From contig JAQWCF010000007.1 of NCBI GenBank assembly GCA_028706105.1, forward strand, positions 1-35,193: a DNA stretch of 35,193 nt. Direction: 5' to 3'. Under the pieces are notes generated by a model. It made no database searches, was not told where the DNA came from, and was given only the letters and a program-made list of their open reading frames with translations. A program made the translations under genes and the position numbers. Source of the DNA: Candidatus Margulisiibacteriota bacterium (GTDB lineage Bacteria; Margulisbacteria; Riflemargulisbacteria; GWF2-35-9; DYQY01). Shown here in pieces: positions 14,737 to 23,055 of the stretch (the stretch's first letter is position 1; every line of letters starts with the position of its first letter).

Positions 14737-15855
14737 ATGGAATTAACACTTATCGCTACTACAACCATGGGTTTAGAAAAAGAACTTTCTTATGAGCTAA
14801 ATAAACTAGGTTATACTGAGCAAAAAATTGATAATGGACGCATTGAATTTACTGGCGAATTAGAAGCAATCTGTAGAACCAACCTCTGGCTTCGAACTGC
14901 TGGCAGAGTAATGTTAAAAGTTGGTGCATTTAATGCTGAAACTTTTGATGAATTATTTGAAAAAACAAAAGCTCTTCCTTGGGGTGAATTTATTGGCAAA
15001 AACGATGCCTTTCCTGTAAGTAAAATTACAGCCAAAAATGCAACTCTGTTTAGTAAGTCAGACAGCCAAGCTATTGTTAAGAAAGCCATTGCCGAAAGTT
15101 TAAAAGAATATCATAAAACAAATATTCTCTCAGAAACAGGTTCTATGTTCGAAATAAGAGTTCAAAATGAAAAAAACTCAATCATAATGAGTATCGACAC
15201 AAGTGGCTCTGGCCTTCACAAAAGAGGCTATCGAGAAAACATGAACGAAGCACCACTTAAGGAAACCTTGGCAGCAGGACTGGTCATGTTAAGTAGATGG
15301 AAACCTGACAAAGAAACCCTACTCGACCCAATGTGTGGAACAGCTACCATCTTAATAGAAGCTGGAATGATTGCTAAAAACATTGCACCTGGATTAAAAC
15401 GATCGTTTGTCTCAGAATCATGGTCATTTATACCAAAAGAGCTTTGGGTAAAAACAAGAGAAGAAGCAGAATCCTCAATCAAAAATGATGTGGAATATAA
15501 TATCTATGGTTCAGACCTTGATTGGAAAGCATTAAAAATAGCTAGAGAAAACATTAAACTCGCTGGACTAGATGATATTTATATACAGAACCAACCACTA
15601 AAAGAAGCTCGTTCCAGATTTAATGTAGGCAAAATAATAACAAACCCACCATATGGTGCACGCTTAGATACTCCCGAAGAAGCAGAAGTTCTCTATGCAG
15701 AAATGGGCCGAGTATTTAGAGAAAACTTTCCTACTTGGGACTATTATGTTCTTTGTCCACATGAACAGTTAGACAAAATAACGAAACTTCATTCTGCTAA
15801 ACGTAGAAAACTATATAATGGTGGGATAAAATGCCATTATTATATGTACTACTAA
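14737..15855 (+). CDS. rlmL: RlmL-like 23S rRNA m2G methyltransferase with THUMP domain
   Basis: It corresponds to the N-terminal half of E. coli RlmKL (m2G2445 of 23S rRNA). With the ATG at 14737 it is 372 residues. It has an N-terminal ferredoxin-like plus THUMP region (about 1-155, ending in FEIRVQNEKNSIIMSIDTSG), the linker GLHKRGYRENMNEAPLKETLAA typical of the family, SAM motif DPMCGTATILIEAG (197-210), and the catalytic NPPYGARL (303-310). An ATG two codons earlier (14731) is in frame but lies where no transcript is predicted. The divergent neighbour is the rlmK-like gene. Confidence 0.9.
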   Translation: MELTLIATTTMGLEKELSYELNKLGYTEQKIDNGRIEFTGELEAICRTNLWLRTAGRVMLKVGAFNAETFDELFEKTKALPWGEFIGKNDAFPVSKITAKNATLFSKSDSQAIVKKAIAESLKEYHKTNILSETGSMFEIRVQNEKNSIIMSIDTSGSGLHKRGYRENMNEAPLKETLAAGLVMLSRWKPDKETLLDPMCGTATILIEAGMIAKNIAPGLKRSFVSESWSFIPKELWVKTREEAESSIKNDVEYNIYGSDLDWKALKIARENIKLAGLDDIYIQNQPLKEARSRFNVGKIITNPPYGARLDTPEEAEVLYAEMGRVFRENFPTWDYYVLCPHEQLDKITKLHSAKRRKLYNGGIKCHYYMYY

Positions 15856-15940
15856 ACACCATGGGTGGTGGTTAAACCCAAACAGCAAATCCTTAAACAC
15901 CAAATAAAGCAAAAAATAAAAAAATAACTTCTACAAAACA

Positions 15941-15970
15941 TTTACTTTGGTACCTTAAAAATGTTATTCT
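15941..15970 (+). promoter_or_regulatory. Promoter of the 69-residue gene
   Basis: TTTACT (15941-15946), an 18-base spacer, and TATTCT (15965-15970) preceded by TGT form a plausible extended sigma-70 promoter. The leader to the ATG at 16021 is about 44 bases and holds AAGGAG. Confidence 0.55.
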
Positions 15971-16020
15971 CATAATTAGAGTATTATTATTAATTTGATA
16001 GCTATGAAAGGAGAAAATAA

Positions 16021-16230
16021 ATGAATGATTTAGAGTTAATTTCTGTTGTCAAAGAATACATCGCAAACGTGGAGCTTATTAATAGAAAAAATTCCAGTTT
16101 AGACCTTTTCTCACTTGAAGATATCTTAAACAGAGAATTGAGTATAGATTTGTTTGTTGTTGCTCTGGAAGAAAAAATCAATTTTCTTTTAGACCAACCA
16201 CGCATAGTTGAAGTTTTGGTAGCAGGATAG
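16021..16230 (+). CDS. Small 69-residue protein, weakly acyl-carrier-like
   Basis: The reading frame has a clear AAGGAG 6-8 bases upstream and an extended -10 promoter, so it is very probably expressed. The protein is acidic, cysteine-free and predicted mostly helical. The stretch SIDLFVVALEEKINF resembles helix II of acyl carrier proteins (the VELVMALEE pattern). The position of the phosphopantetheine-bearing Ser would be occupied by Glu or Arg, so it could not carry a prosthetic group in the normal way. That similarity is by eye and weak. A hairpin and then a B12-type radical SAM gene follow. It could be an accessory or substrate protein for that enzyme, or unrelated. Confidence 0.65.
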   Translation: MNDLELISVVKEYIANVELINRKNSSLDLFSLEDILNRELSIDLFVVALEEKINFLLDQPRIVEVLVAG

Positions 16231-16285
16231 AATAAACCGCTTAACCCAAATAGCAATATTGGATTTAAATCATAAGTTAGTCTGT

Positions 16286-16316
16286 TTCTTCTTTTTTTGA
16301 ATTTAAAAAAGAAGAA
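16286..16316 (+). terminator. AT-rich hairpin after the 69-residue gene
   Basis: A 12-bp stem TTCTTCTTTTTT / AAAAAAGAAGAA encloses a 7-base loop (16298-16304). It lacks G+C at the base and a T-tract beyond it on the plus strand, so termination may be inefficient. It could instead be a processing or attenuation element before the radical SAM gene. Confidence 0.4.
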
Positions 16317-16411
16317 CATTTATAATTCCTAAAATTTGGTAAACATTGATATTGTTAACAATAAATCTAATGCTAGCAAAACGTTAGCAGAGGGACTTTA
16401 TAAATGTTTTT

Positions 16412-16420
16412 TGATATTAT
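16412..16420 (+). promoter_or_regulatory. Extended -10 of the B12-type radical SAM gene; decides its start
   Basis: TGATATTAT (hexamer 16415-16420) ends 6 bases before the ATG at 16427. An in-frame ATG at 16421 would precede the transcription start, so 16427 is preferred and a leaderless mRNA is predicted. Confidence 0.6.
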
Positions 16421-16426
16421 ATGCAA

Positions 16427-17791
16427 ATGACTGTATTACTAATACAAATACCTTATTGGAGCACTGAACCAGAAAAACACGCAATTAAATGTATAGTCAT
16501 GCCCAGCCTTGGAATGGGGTATTTAGCATCTACCCTTATTTATAACAACATTAAAACAACAATTATTGATCTTAATGTTGAATCTGAACAAATTCTCTTC
16601 GAACAACTAGAAACACAACAACCCCAAATAATAGGAATCAGCTGCTACACGTTTAATTCATCTCAATTAAAAAGACTAATTCCTAAAATTAAAAACACTC
16701 TACCAATAGCTAAAATAATCGTTGGTGGAGTATACGCTAGCTACGATTATAGATTTCTTCTCAAGACACATGCAATTGATTTTATTGTAAGATTTGAAGG
16801 AGAACATGCTTTTCTCTCTCTTTGCCAGGAAATATTAAGCCAGTCAAACAAGTTTAGATCTCTAAATAATCTTGCGTATATTGAAGATTACGAGTTAGTG
16901 ACAACAAAAATTGCTGAACCAATTAGCGATTTAGATAAAATACCCTTTCCACAGCTTGATGCTAACAAATATCCAACTAAAGAAATACCAATTATAACTA
17001 GCAGAGGCTGTGCCTTTCACTGTATTTATTGTTCTTCTTCAGCTTTTTGGGGAGCAGCAATGCGTTATCGCAGTTTAACAAATGTTAGAATTGAAATACA
17101 AAAATATAAACAATCAGGATATAAGATTTTTAACATTCTCGATGATAACTTTAATTTAAATAAAACTCGTTTAAAAGAATTTTGTAAAATAGCTAGCGAA
17201 GAAAAAATTAATTGGAAAACAAATTGTTGCGTGTCGGCGTTTGAAGCTGGTATGGTTGAGTCAATGATAGCTTCAGGATGTATTGGGTTAAGTATTGGAG
17301 TCGAGTCTGCCGATGAAGACGTTCAAAAAAAGACGGGAAAACTAGTAGACTTGCAACAAGCAGAAAATATAGTAAAAAAGGCAAACCAACTTGGAATAAA
17401 GGTTGTTTGTGGATTTATTCTGTTTCATTATTGTGACACGTCACAATCATTACAAAAAACTATTGATTTTGCTAAAAAACTTACATCGTTAGGGGCAATC
17501 GTTAGGTACACAATTAACACACCTTTTCATGGTACTTATCAGTATCAACATCGTTATGAATTAGGAATTAAAATTATTGATGAAAATTACGAACATTACA
17601 ATTTACAACAAGCAGTAATTAATACAAAAAACTTTAAAAATGATTACATGGATGAATTACGGTTAACCTTAAACAACGACGTAATAGACATAAACTTTCT
17701 TGAAAGCTTTATGAAAAAAAACAATATAACAGATTCAACGCAAATTACAACAGAAATGCTTCAACAAATAATTAAAGGTGCTTTAAAGTAA
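16427..17791 (+). CDS. B12-binding-domain radical SAM protein
   Basis: The 454-residue protein has an N-terminal cobalamin-type Rossmann domain (VLLIQIPYW, then MPSLGMGYLAS, IIGISCYTFN, AKIIVGGVYAS, DFIVRFEGE). The radical SAM domain carries canonical CX3CX2C in SRGCAFHCIYC (Cys195, 199, 202), with DDNFN, ISIGVESADEDV-like GLSIGVESA, and VVCGFILF later in the barrel. The DxHxxG cobalamin ligand is not present. Similar proteins include anaerobic methyltransferases and cyclases, but the reaction here is unknown. It follows the 69-residue gene with its own predicted promoter. A possible co-function is inferred only from adjacency. Confidence 0.85.
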   Translation: MTVLLIQIPYWSTEPEKHAIKCIVMPSLGMGYLASTLIYNNIKTTIIDLNVESEQILFEQLETQQPQIIGISCYTFNSSQLKRLIPKIKNTLPIAKIIVGGVYASYDYRFLLKTHAIDFIVRFEGEHAFLSLCQEILSQSNKFRSLNNLAYIEDYELVTTKIAEPISDLDKIPFPQLDANKYPTKEIPIITSRGCAFHCIYCSSSAFWGAAMRYRSLTNVRIEIQKYKQSGYKIFNILDDNFNLNKTRLKEFCKIASEEKINWKTNCCVSAFEAGMVESMIASGCIGLSIGVESADEDVQKKTGKLVDLQQAENIVKKANQLGIKVVCGFILFHYCDTSQSLQKTIDFAKKLTSLGAIVRYTINTPFHGTYQYQHRYELGIKIIDENYEHYNLQQAVINTKNFKNDYMDELRLTLNNDVIDINFLESFMKKNNITDSTQITTEMLQQIIKGALK

Positions 17792-17835
17792 TTAAATCGT
17801 TAAATGCCTAGCCCTTTATCTCGCATACCTTTCTT

Positions 17836-17843
17836 GGTATACT
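17836..17843 (+). promoter_or_regulatory. Extended -10 promoter of the Lys-rich mini-gene
   Basis: TGGTATACT ends with the hexamer TATACT at 17838-17843. A TTTATC -35-like element lies 17 bases upstream. The leader of about 28 bases to the GTG at 17878 contains AAGGGAG. Confidence 0.6.
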
Positions 17844-17877
17844 CATTGATAGGTTCCTAACGAAAGGGAGTGAGATA

Positions 17878-17979
17878 GTGAGCAAAGGAAAAGAAGCTAA
17901 GAAAGAAAACAAAAAACAACCAACGAAAAATCTTAAAGAAAAAAGACAAGAAAAGAAAGAAAAAAAGCATAGCTATTAA
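17878..17979 (+). CDS. Tiny Lys-rich protein, 33 residues
   Basis: A GTG start is preceded by AAGGGAG at a good distance, and the frame runs to TAA at 17977-17979. The product is extremely basic: thirteen Lys and one Arg in 33 residues, no hydrophobic core, beginning MSKGKEAKKENKKQPTK and ending KEKKHSY. The middle part NLKEKRQEKKEKK resembles short conserved hypothetical proteins with a K-[TSN]-LKEKR pattern that I recall from other bacteria. I cannot confirm that here. It has its own promoter and a terminator hairpin, which argues for a real gene. Nucleic-acid or ribosome binding is a guess from charge. The opposite strand in this stretch carries only a shadow frame. Confidence 0.7.
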   Translation: MSKGKEAKKENKKQPTKNLKEKRQEKKEKKHSY

Positions 17980-17991
17980 CAATTTAAATTT

Positions 17992-18018
17992 AAAGCGAAA
18001 GGAAGTAACTTTCGCTTT
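17992..18018. terminator. Bidirectional terminator hairpin between the mini-gene and the ABC-F gene
   Basis: A perfect 10-bp stem AAAGCGAAAG / CTTTCGCTTT (17992-18001, 18009-18018) has a 7-base loop. It lies 12 bases after the mini-gene stop. Its right arm reaches the stop of the leftward ABC-F gene, with AT-rich sequence on both sides, so it may serve both convergent units. Confidence 0.65.
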
Positions 18019-19801
18019 AAAGCTTAGCCATCTCACGTTCCAAAATAGCATATTGATCATCCAACTTTAATTGAAAGTCATGGTTTTCTTTAGATAAATC
18101 AGCTAAAGTTTTAGCATTATTTACAACAGCTGCTTCAGCTATCTTCTGGTTATTGTCAGAAATCTCTTTTTCTAGTAATTCAATGCGCTTTTCTGTTTTC
18201 TTTATCTCATTCTCGACAACTCTAGTCTGAGCTTTTTCTTCTTTATTTAACTCCATTTGTTGCTTACGCACTTCTTTTTCAGGCTTTTGCTTTTTCTTCT
18301 TCTTGCTTACACCTATTTCGTTCTGCCAACCAACTGTTTCTAAAAACTCAGCATATGTGCCTTCGAAAACATCTATCCCCTCTTCACTAAAGACAATTAA
18401 ACGATTAGCGATATTATTTAAAAACAACTCATTGTGGGTTACAACTAACACAGCTCCTGAAAAAGTATTAATTGCTTCAATCAAAGAATCGCAGGAATCC
18501 ATGTCTAAATGGTTGGTAGGTTCATCCAAAAGCAAAAAATTAGAGGGAGTTAATAATATTTTACCTAGCAACACACGGCTTTTTTCGCCGCCAGATAAGA
18601 CCTTAGTGCTTTTTGTTGCTAAGTCACCAGAAAACATCATCGCTCCACAGACGCTTCTGATAATCTTCAGATTACTTTCACCTGTTGAAGCCACTAGTTC
18701 GGCTTCGATAGTTTTAGTTGAATTTAGTCTATCAATATTAGTTTGACCAAAAACACCCATCTGTACACTTGGGTGATGATAAACTTCACCAGCTATTGGT
18801 TTTAGCTCCCCACTAAGAAGCTTTAACAAAGTCGTCTTGCCTTTTCCGTTTTTACCAACAATACAAATCCTATCTTCTTTGGAAATAGTGATAGAAAAAT
18901 CATTAATTAATTGTTCTTTGTGTGGGTAAGCGAATGATATATTATCCGTACTCATAACGACTTTGGCAGGAAAGTCAGCTTCTGTAAAACTAAATTCAAG
19001 TGTTTTAATCCTGTCTAACTTAGACATTTCAGTCATTCTATTAAGTGCTTTAACTCTAGATTGAGCCATGCCTGCGAGCCTAGCTTTAGCCCGAAATCTA
19101 GTAATAAAATCTTCCATCTCTTTACGTTGTTTTTCATCCTTAGCTCTTGTTCTTTCATAAGTTTCTTCTTCTAGGGCTATTTGCTCATACAACTTAGCAG
19201 TGTCACCCTCACTTTTTTTAATTTTTTGACGATGAATAATCATCGTATGAGTGGTTACACTATCCATAAAGGTTCTATCATGAGTAATGATTATTAGTTC
19301 GTTGGGCCAGCTTATTAAAAAACGTTCCATCCAACGAATGGAAACGATATCCAAATAGTTAGTCGGTTCATCCAATAACAATAAATCAGGCTCAGAAACA
19401 AGCACTTTAGCCAAATTAAGTCTTACCTGATAACCACCAGAGAATATTTTGGGGTCTTTGTATAAATCTTCCTCAGTAAAGCCCAGACCAAATAAGATCT
19501 TCTCTACTTTCCAAACATCATCCTCATGTCCAACTGGTAAACCTAAGCATCCTTCCTCAATAACAGTATGAGCACTAAATGCTAAATGTTGTTGCACATA
19601 ACCTATTCGATAATTCTTAGGAATAGAAACAACACCATTGGTAGTAGATTGTTTATTACATAGAAGGTTAAACAAGGTAGTCTTTCCACTACCATTTCTA
19701 CCTACTAAACCAATGCGCTCTTTGGCATTAACATTAAAACTAGCTTCATTGAATAAAACTTGCGCACCATAGGCTAAACTTAATTTATTTACTGTAATCA
19801 T
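18017..19801 (-). CDS. ABC-F family ATPase (EttA/Uup-type translation factor)
   Basis: This is a soluble protein of 594 residues with two ABC cassettes and no membrane domain, as in ribosome-associated ABC-F factors. Cassette 1 has Walker A GRNGSGKT (34-41), signature FSGGYQVR (120-127) and LLLLDEPTNYLD (140-151). Cassette 2 has GKNGKGKT, LSGGEKSR and LLLDEPTNHLD. The linker between them is a charged helical arm (EETYERTRAKDEKQRKEMEDF) of the kind that reaches the P-site tRNA. The C-terminal ~90 residues form a Lys/Glu-rich coiled coil, as in Uup. Whether it is a resistance protein or a housekeeping factor cannot be told. No Shine-Dalgarno is visible. Confidence 0.93.
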   Translation of the reverse strand: MITVNKLSLAYGAQVLFNEASFNVNAKERIGLVGRNGSGKTTLFNLLCNKQSTTNGVVSIPKNYRIGYVQQHLAFSAHTVIEEGCLGLPVGHEDDVWKVEKILFGLGFTEEDLYKDPKIFSGGYQVRLNLAKVLVSEPDLLLLDEPTNYLDIVSIRWMERFLISWPNELIIITHDRTFMDSVTTHTMIIHRQKIKKSEGDTAKLYEQIALEEETYERTRAKDEKQRKEMEDFITRFRAKARLAGMAQSRVKALNRMTEMSKLDRIKTLEFSFTEADFPAKVVMSTDNISFAYPHKEQLINDFSITISKEDRICIVGKNGKGKTTLLKLLSGELKPIAGEVYHHPSVQMGVFGQTNIDRLNSTKTIEAELVASTGESNLKIIRSVCGAMMFSGDLATKSTKVLSGGEKSRVLLGKILLTPSNFLLLDEPTNHLDMDSCDSLIEAINTFSGAVLVVTHNELFLNNIANRLIVFSEEGIDVFEGTYAEFLETVGWQNEIGVSKKKKKQKPEKEVRKQQMELNKEEKAQTRVVENEIKKTEKRIELLEKEISDNNQKIAEAAVVNNAKTLADLSKENHDFQLKLDDQYAILEREMAKL

Positions 19802-19872
19802 TGCCTAGATAACTTATCATATAGGTGGCATTTACAACAACAAGAAATTTCTTGATGGATAAAGCTTAAAAA

Positions 19873-21072
19873 CTAGTCTCTACGTCCTCTATAACCACTC
19901 TTCTTAAATGGTCGACGCACTACTGGCACATCGGTAACATGTTTTATTTCTTTATAATTAAATGTCTCTACTTTTTTTCGCTCGATTGTTTCGCCTAATT
20001 TTCTTTCAATCAGTTTTACCATAGACATATCTTCGTCAGAAACAAAAGTAAAGGCATCACCAGTACGTTCTGCCCTGCCTGTTCGCCCTATTCGATGAGT
20101 GTACGCTTCCGGAGTTCCCGGAATATCATAATTAATTACATGTGAAACTAAAGATACGTCAATGCCTCTAGCCGCAATATCAGTTGCTACCATTATTTGA
20201 TATGTTCCCTTACGGAAACCTTCTAAGGCTTCTTGTCTTCTATTTTGACTCAAATTGCCTTGCAAGGAAGTAGCTTTATAGCCTTTTTGTTGTAATTTTT
20301 TATCTAAATCCTTAGCTCGGTGTTTGGTTCTAGTGAAAATTAAAATGGACTTAGCATCCGTTTGCTTAATTAGCTCAAACAATAATCCTGTTTTTAAATG
20401 TTGTGGTACTGGATAAATTGCATGGTTAATAGTGCTTAGCTTCTCATGGACTTTTATCGCTACCTTGACTGGATTGTTGAGCGTTTCGCTGGCTAATGCC
20501 TGGATATCGCTGGGCATTGTCGCAGAAAACAACAAGGTCTGTTTGCGCTGCGAGGCAAACTTCAGGATCTTTCTAATGGTTGGCAAAAAGCCCATATCGA
20601 ACATATGGTCTGCTTCATCGAGCACCAAGGTCTCTAAATGATAAAGATCTATTTTGCGCGAATCTAAGTGGTCTAACAGTCTGCCTGGACAGGCGACAAT
20701 AATATCCACCCCTTTTTTAAGTTGAGCTTCTTGCTTAGCGTAACCAACTCCACCATAAATGACCATGCTTGAGATACCTAGTCTTTTGCCAAATTCAATT
20801 ATTGCATCATTAATTTGTTCTACTAACTCTCTGGTGGGAGCAATAATCAGCGCTCTAACTTTTCCTTTGACATTAGATTGGGCAATGCGGTGCAAAATTG
20901 GCAAAGCAAAAGCAGCTGTTTTGCCTGTTCCTGTCTGAGCTAGCCCCATAACGTCTTTGCCTTGCAAAATAATTGGGATAGTTTGTTCTTGAATTGGTGT
21001 TGGTGATTCATAACCCTTTTTCACTAATTCTGACAAAATCATTGGATTTAAATTAAACTCTTCAAACTTCAT
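19873..21072 (-). CDS. DEAD-box RNA helicase (RhlE-like)
   Basis: The 399-residue protein contains all core motifs: Q motif with SPTPIQEQTIP, motif I AQTGTGKTA (45-53), PTRELVEQ, DEAD at 152-155, SAT in LLFSATMP, RGIDVSLV and HRIGRTGRAER. The C-terminus is a short basic tail (RRPFKKSGYRGRRD) as in RhlE/CsdA-type enzymes that remodel rRNA or mRNA. AGGAG stands 6 bases before the ATG, and TATAGT lies upstream, so this gene has a normal leader. It is transcribed in the same direction as the ABC-F gene but with a gap of about 70 bases. Confidence 0.95.
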   Translation of the reverse strand: MKFEEFNLNPMILSELVKKGYESPTPIQEQTIPIILQGKDVMGLAQTGTGKTAAFALPILHRIAQSNVKGKVRALIIAPTRELVEQINDAIIEFGKRLGISSMVIYGGVGYAKQEAQLKKGVDIIVACPGRLLDHLDSRKIDLYHLETLVLDEADHMFDMGFLPTIRKILKFASQRKQTLLFSATMPSDIQALASETLNNPVKVAIKVHEKLSTINHAIYPVPQHLKTGLLFELIKQTDAKSILIFTRTKHRAKDLDKKLQQKGYKATSLQGNLSQNRRQEALEGFRKGTYQIMVATDIAARGIDVSLVSHVINYDIPGTPEAYTHRIGRTGRAERTGDAFTFVSDEDMSMVKLIERKLGETIERKKVETFNYKEIKHVTDVPVVRRPFKKSGYRGRRD

Positions 21073-21161
21073 AAATTCTCCTACTTTCTACTATAGATAA
21101 GTTTCTTATCTATATTCATTTTATTTTTAATACCGTATAGTGTACAGCTATTTATTTCAGG

Positions 21162-22904
21162 CTAGTCTCTGGCAAGATAATCGAGGTCTTTACTCTTACC
21201 TATTTTCATCAACGCTTTCTTCAGAAAATTATAATTATTTTTAATCCACGGCTGGAGCAAAGCTCTTTGCCAAAGCCGTTCTTCGTCTTTGGCTACATGG
21301 AGCTGATTGCCAGTAGCTGGATCTTGCTCGGTGTAATACATTACCGAGGCTATGGTCATGGGGATTGGAATAAAACTTTGAACTTGTTTAACTTTAATGT
21401 GCTTCTTTCTCAAATACATTGCCAACTCGTACATGTCTTGAAGTTTGCTTCCCGGATACGCAGAAATAAAATATGGAATCAGGTATTGTTCTTTTTTATT
21501 TTTCTTATTAGCTTCCTGGAATAGTTTCTCGAATTCTTCAAATTTATTGTTTTTAGGCTTGTTCATTAGCGCTAAAACACTATCACAAATATGTTCTGGA
21601 GCGATACTCATTTGACCGCTTACATGGTCTTTTATAATTGCTTTGGCATATTCCTTATCTAGCAAAGCCATGTCGAACCTTATTCCAGAATTAATGAAAA
21701 CTTTTTTGATACTGGGAAGTGAATTTACTTTTTTAATTAACTCTAAATGTTTTTGTTGATTTAATTTGAGAAATTTACAAGGCGTTGGAGCTAAACAACT
21801 GGCTCTTTCACAAGGTTCAGCTGCGCCACACTCACTTGAATACATATTAGCAGTTGGTCCCCCAAGGTCTAAAATATTTCCTTTAAAATTATTATCTTCT
21901 GCAATAATATTTTTTACTTCTTTTATTACTGATTCCATCGACCTATTCAATATTCGCTTGCCTTGGTGAATCCCTAAAGCACAAAAATGACAACCACCAT
22001 AGCAACCACGATGTGAGACAACCGAATCTTTAACAAAACCATAGGCAGGAATATCCTCTTCGTATATTGGATGTGCACTTCTGGCAAAGGGCAGTTCAAA
22101 TAACGCATCAAACTCTTCTGTAGACAACAGACTAGCTGGCTCAATAACTACATATTTGTTTTGACATTTCTGGACTACTTTTGTTTTCTTATCGGCTGCT
22201 ACAAATTTATGATAATCAAGATGTGTTTTAGTAAATATATTTTTATCCACTAATACTTCTTCATAACTGGCTAACTCTAAGCCTACTCCCTTAGGCAAAA
22301 AATCACTAATATAAGAAGTGTTTGGAATATCTACTAAAGGTTGTTGGTTCCTTAATTTTTCTGCTATTTGGACAATAGCTTTTTCGCCCATTCCATAAAC
22401 CAAAATATCTGCTCTAGTATCAAATAAGATTGATCTACGAATACTATTGGACCAATAATCATAATGAGAAATTCTTCTTAAACTAGCTTCTATTCCACCA
22501 ATCACTAAGGGAACATTCTTAAAAAGTTTTCTTAAGGCATTACAATAAACGGTTACTGCTCTATCCGGCCTTTTTCCTGCAAGACCACCAGGCGTATACA
22601 TGTCTTCTCTTCGAGGTTTTTTGTCAGAAGTTCTGTTTGCTACAAGAGAATCCAAATTACCCGCAGTGACTCCAAAAAATAAATTTGGTTTACCCAATTT
22701 TAAAAAATCAGCATCCTTGCGCCAATCAGGCTGAGCAATAATTCCAACCTTATAACCTTGTTTTTCTAGCCATCTACCCAAGATTGAGGCGGCAAAGGAG
22801 GGATGGTCAACGTAGGCATCACCAGTAACAAGAATAATGTCAACACTGTCCCAGCCTCTGTCGGTTAAATCTGACTTACTCATTGGTAGAAAATTTGAAT
22901 TCAT
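21162..22904 (-). CDS. YgiQ-family radical SAM protein
   Basis: The protein belongs to the UPF0313/YgiQ family, whose function is not established. The N-terminal domain includes DIILVTGDAYVDHPSFA, GYKVGIIAQPDW and the family hallmark VIGGIEASLRRISHYDYWS. The cluster motif SHRGCYGGCHFCALGIHQGK gives CX3CX2C. A second cysteine group, CGAAEPCERASCLAPTPC, follows and is also typical of the family. The frame extends upstream to a TTG at 22928, but the ATG at 22904 (580 residues) is preferred: TAGAAT ends 7 bases before it. A later ATG at 22883 would begin just before DLTDRGWDSVDII and is possible. Confidence 0.92.
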   Translation of the reverse strand: MNSNFLPMSKSDLTDRGWDSVDIILVTGDAYVDHPSFAASILGRWLEKQGYKVGIIAQPDWRKDADFLKLGKPNLFFGVTAGNLDSLVANRTSDKKPRREDMYTPGGLAGKRPDRAVTVYCNALRKLFKNVPLVIGGIEASLRRISHYDYWSNSIRRSILFDTRADILVYGMGEKAIVQIAEKLRNQQPLVDIPNTSYISDFLPKGVGLELASYEEVLVDKNIFTKTHLDYHKFVAADKKTKVVQKCQNKYVVIEPASLLSTEEFDALFELPFARSAHPIYEEDIPAYGFVKDSVVSHRGCYGGCHFCALGIHQGKRILNRSMESVIKEVKNIIAEDNNFKGNILDLGGPTANMYSSECGAAEPCERASCLAPTPCKFLKLNQQKHLELIKKVNSLPSIKKVFINSGIRFDMALLDKEYAKAIIKDHVSGQMSIAPEHICDSVLALMNKPKNNKFEEFEKLFQEANKKNKKEQYLIPYFISAYPGSKLQDMYELAMYLRKKHIKVKQVQSFIPIPMTIASVMYYTEQDPATGNQLHVAKDEERLWQRALLQPWIKNNYNFLKKALMKIGKSKDLDYLARD

Positions 22905-23005
22905 TAAAGCTATTCTATTATGAAGCAACTGAAAACACTAGTTTGGCTTATTTTCCTCATCCTAAAACACAGAAAATTCTCTTAGCCTAAAACCCAAATA
23001 ATCTA

Positions 23006-23011
23006 TATAAT
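23006..23011 (+). promoter_or_regulatory. -10 of the DUF4914 gene
   Basis: A perfect TATAAT has only a weak TTAGCC candidate 18 bases upstream. The predicted leader of about 38 bases includes TTGGAG before the ATG at 23056. Confidence 0.55.
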
Positions 23012-23055
23012 ACGTTTGATTAGTATTAGTACAATAAGGTGATTGGAGAAAATAA

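Noticed and set aside
15871-15892. TTAAACCCAAACAGCAAAT near 15880 and TTAACCCAAATAGCAATAT near 16232, flanking the 69-residue gene
   Set aside because: The similarity is short and in AT-rich sequence. Without genome copies I cannot call it a repeat or an att-like pair.
18303-18746. 147-codon plus-strand frame inside the ABC-F gene
   Set aside because: It runs opposite the second ABC cassette, which is fully conserved, and lacks initiation signals.
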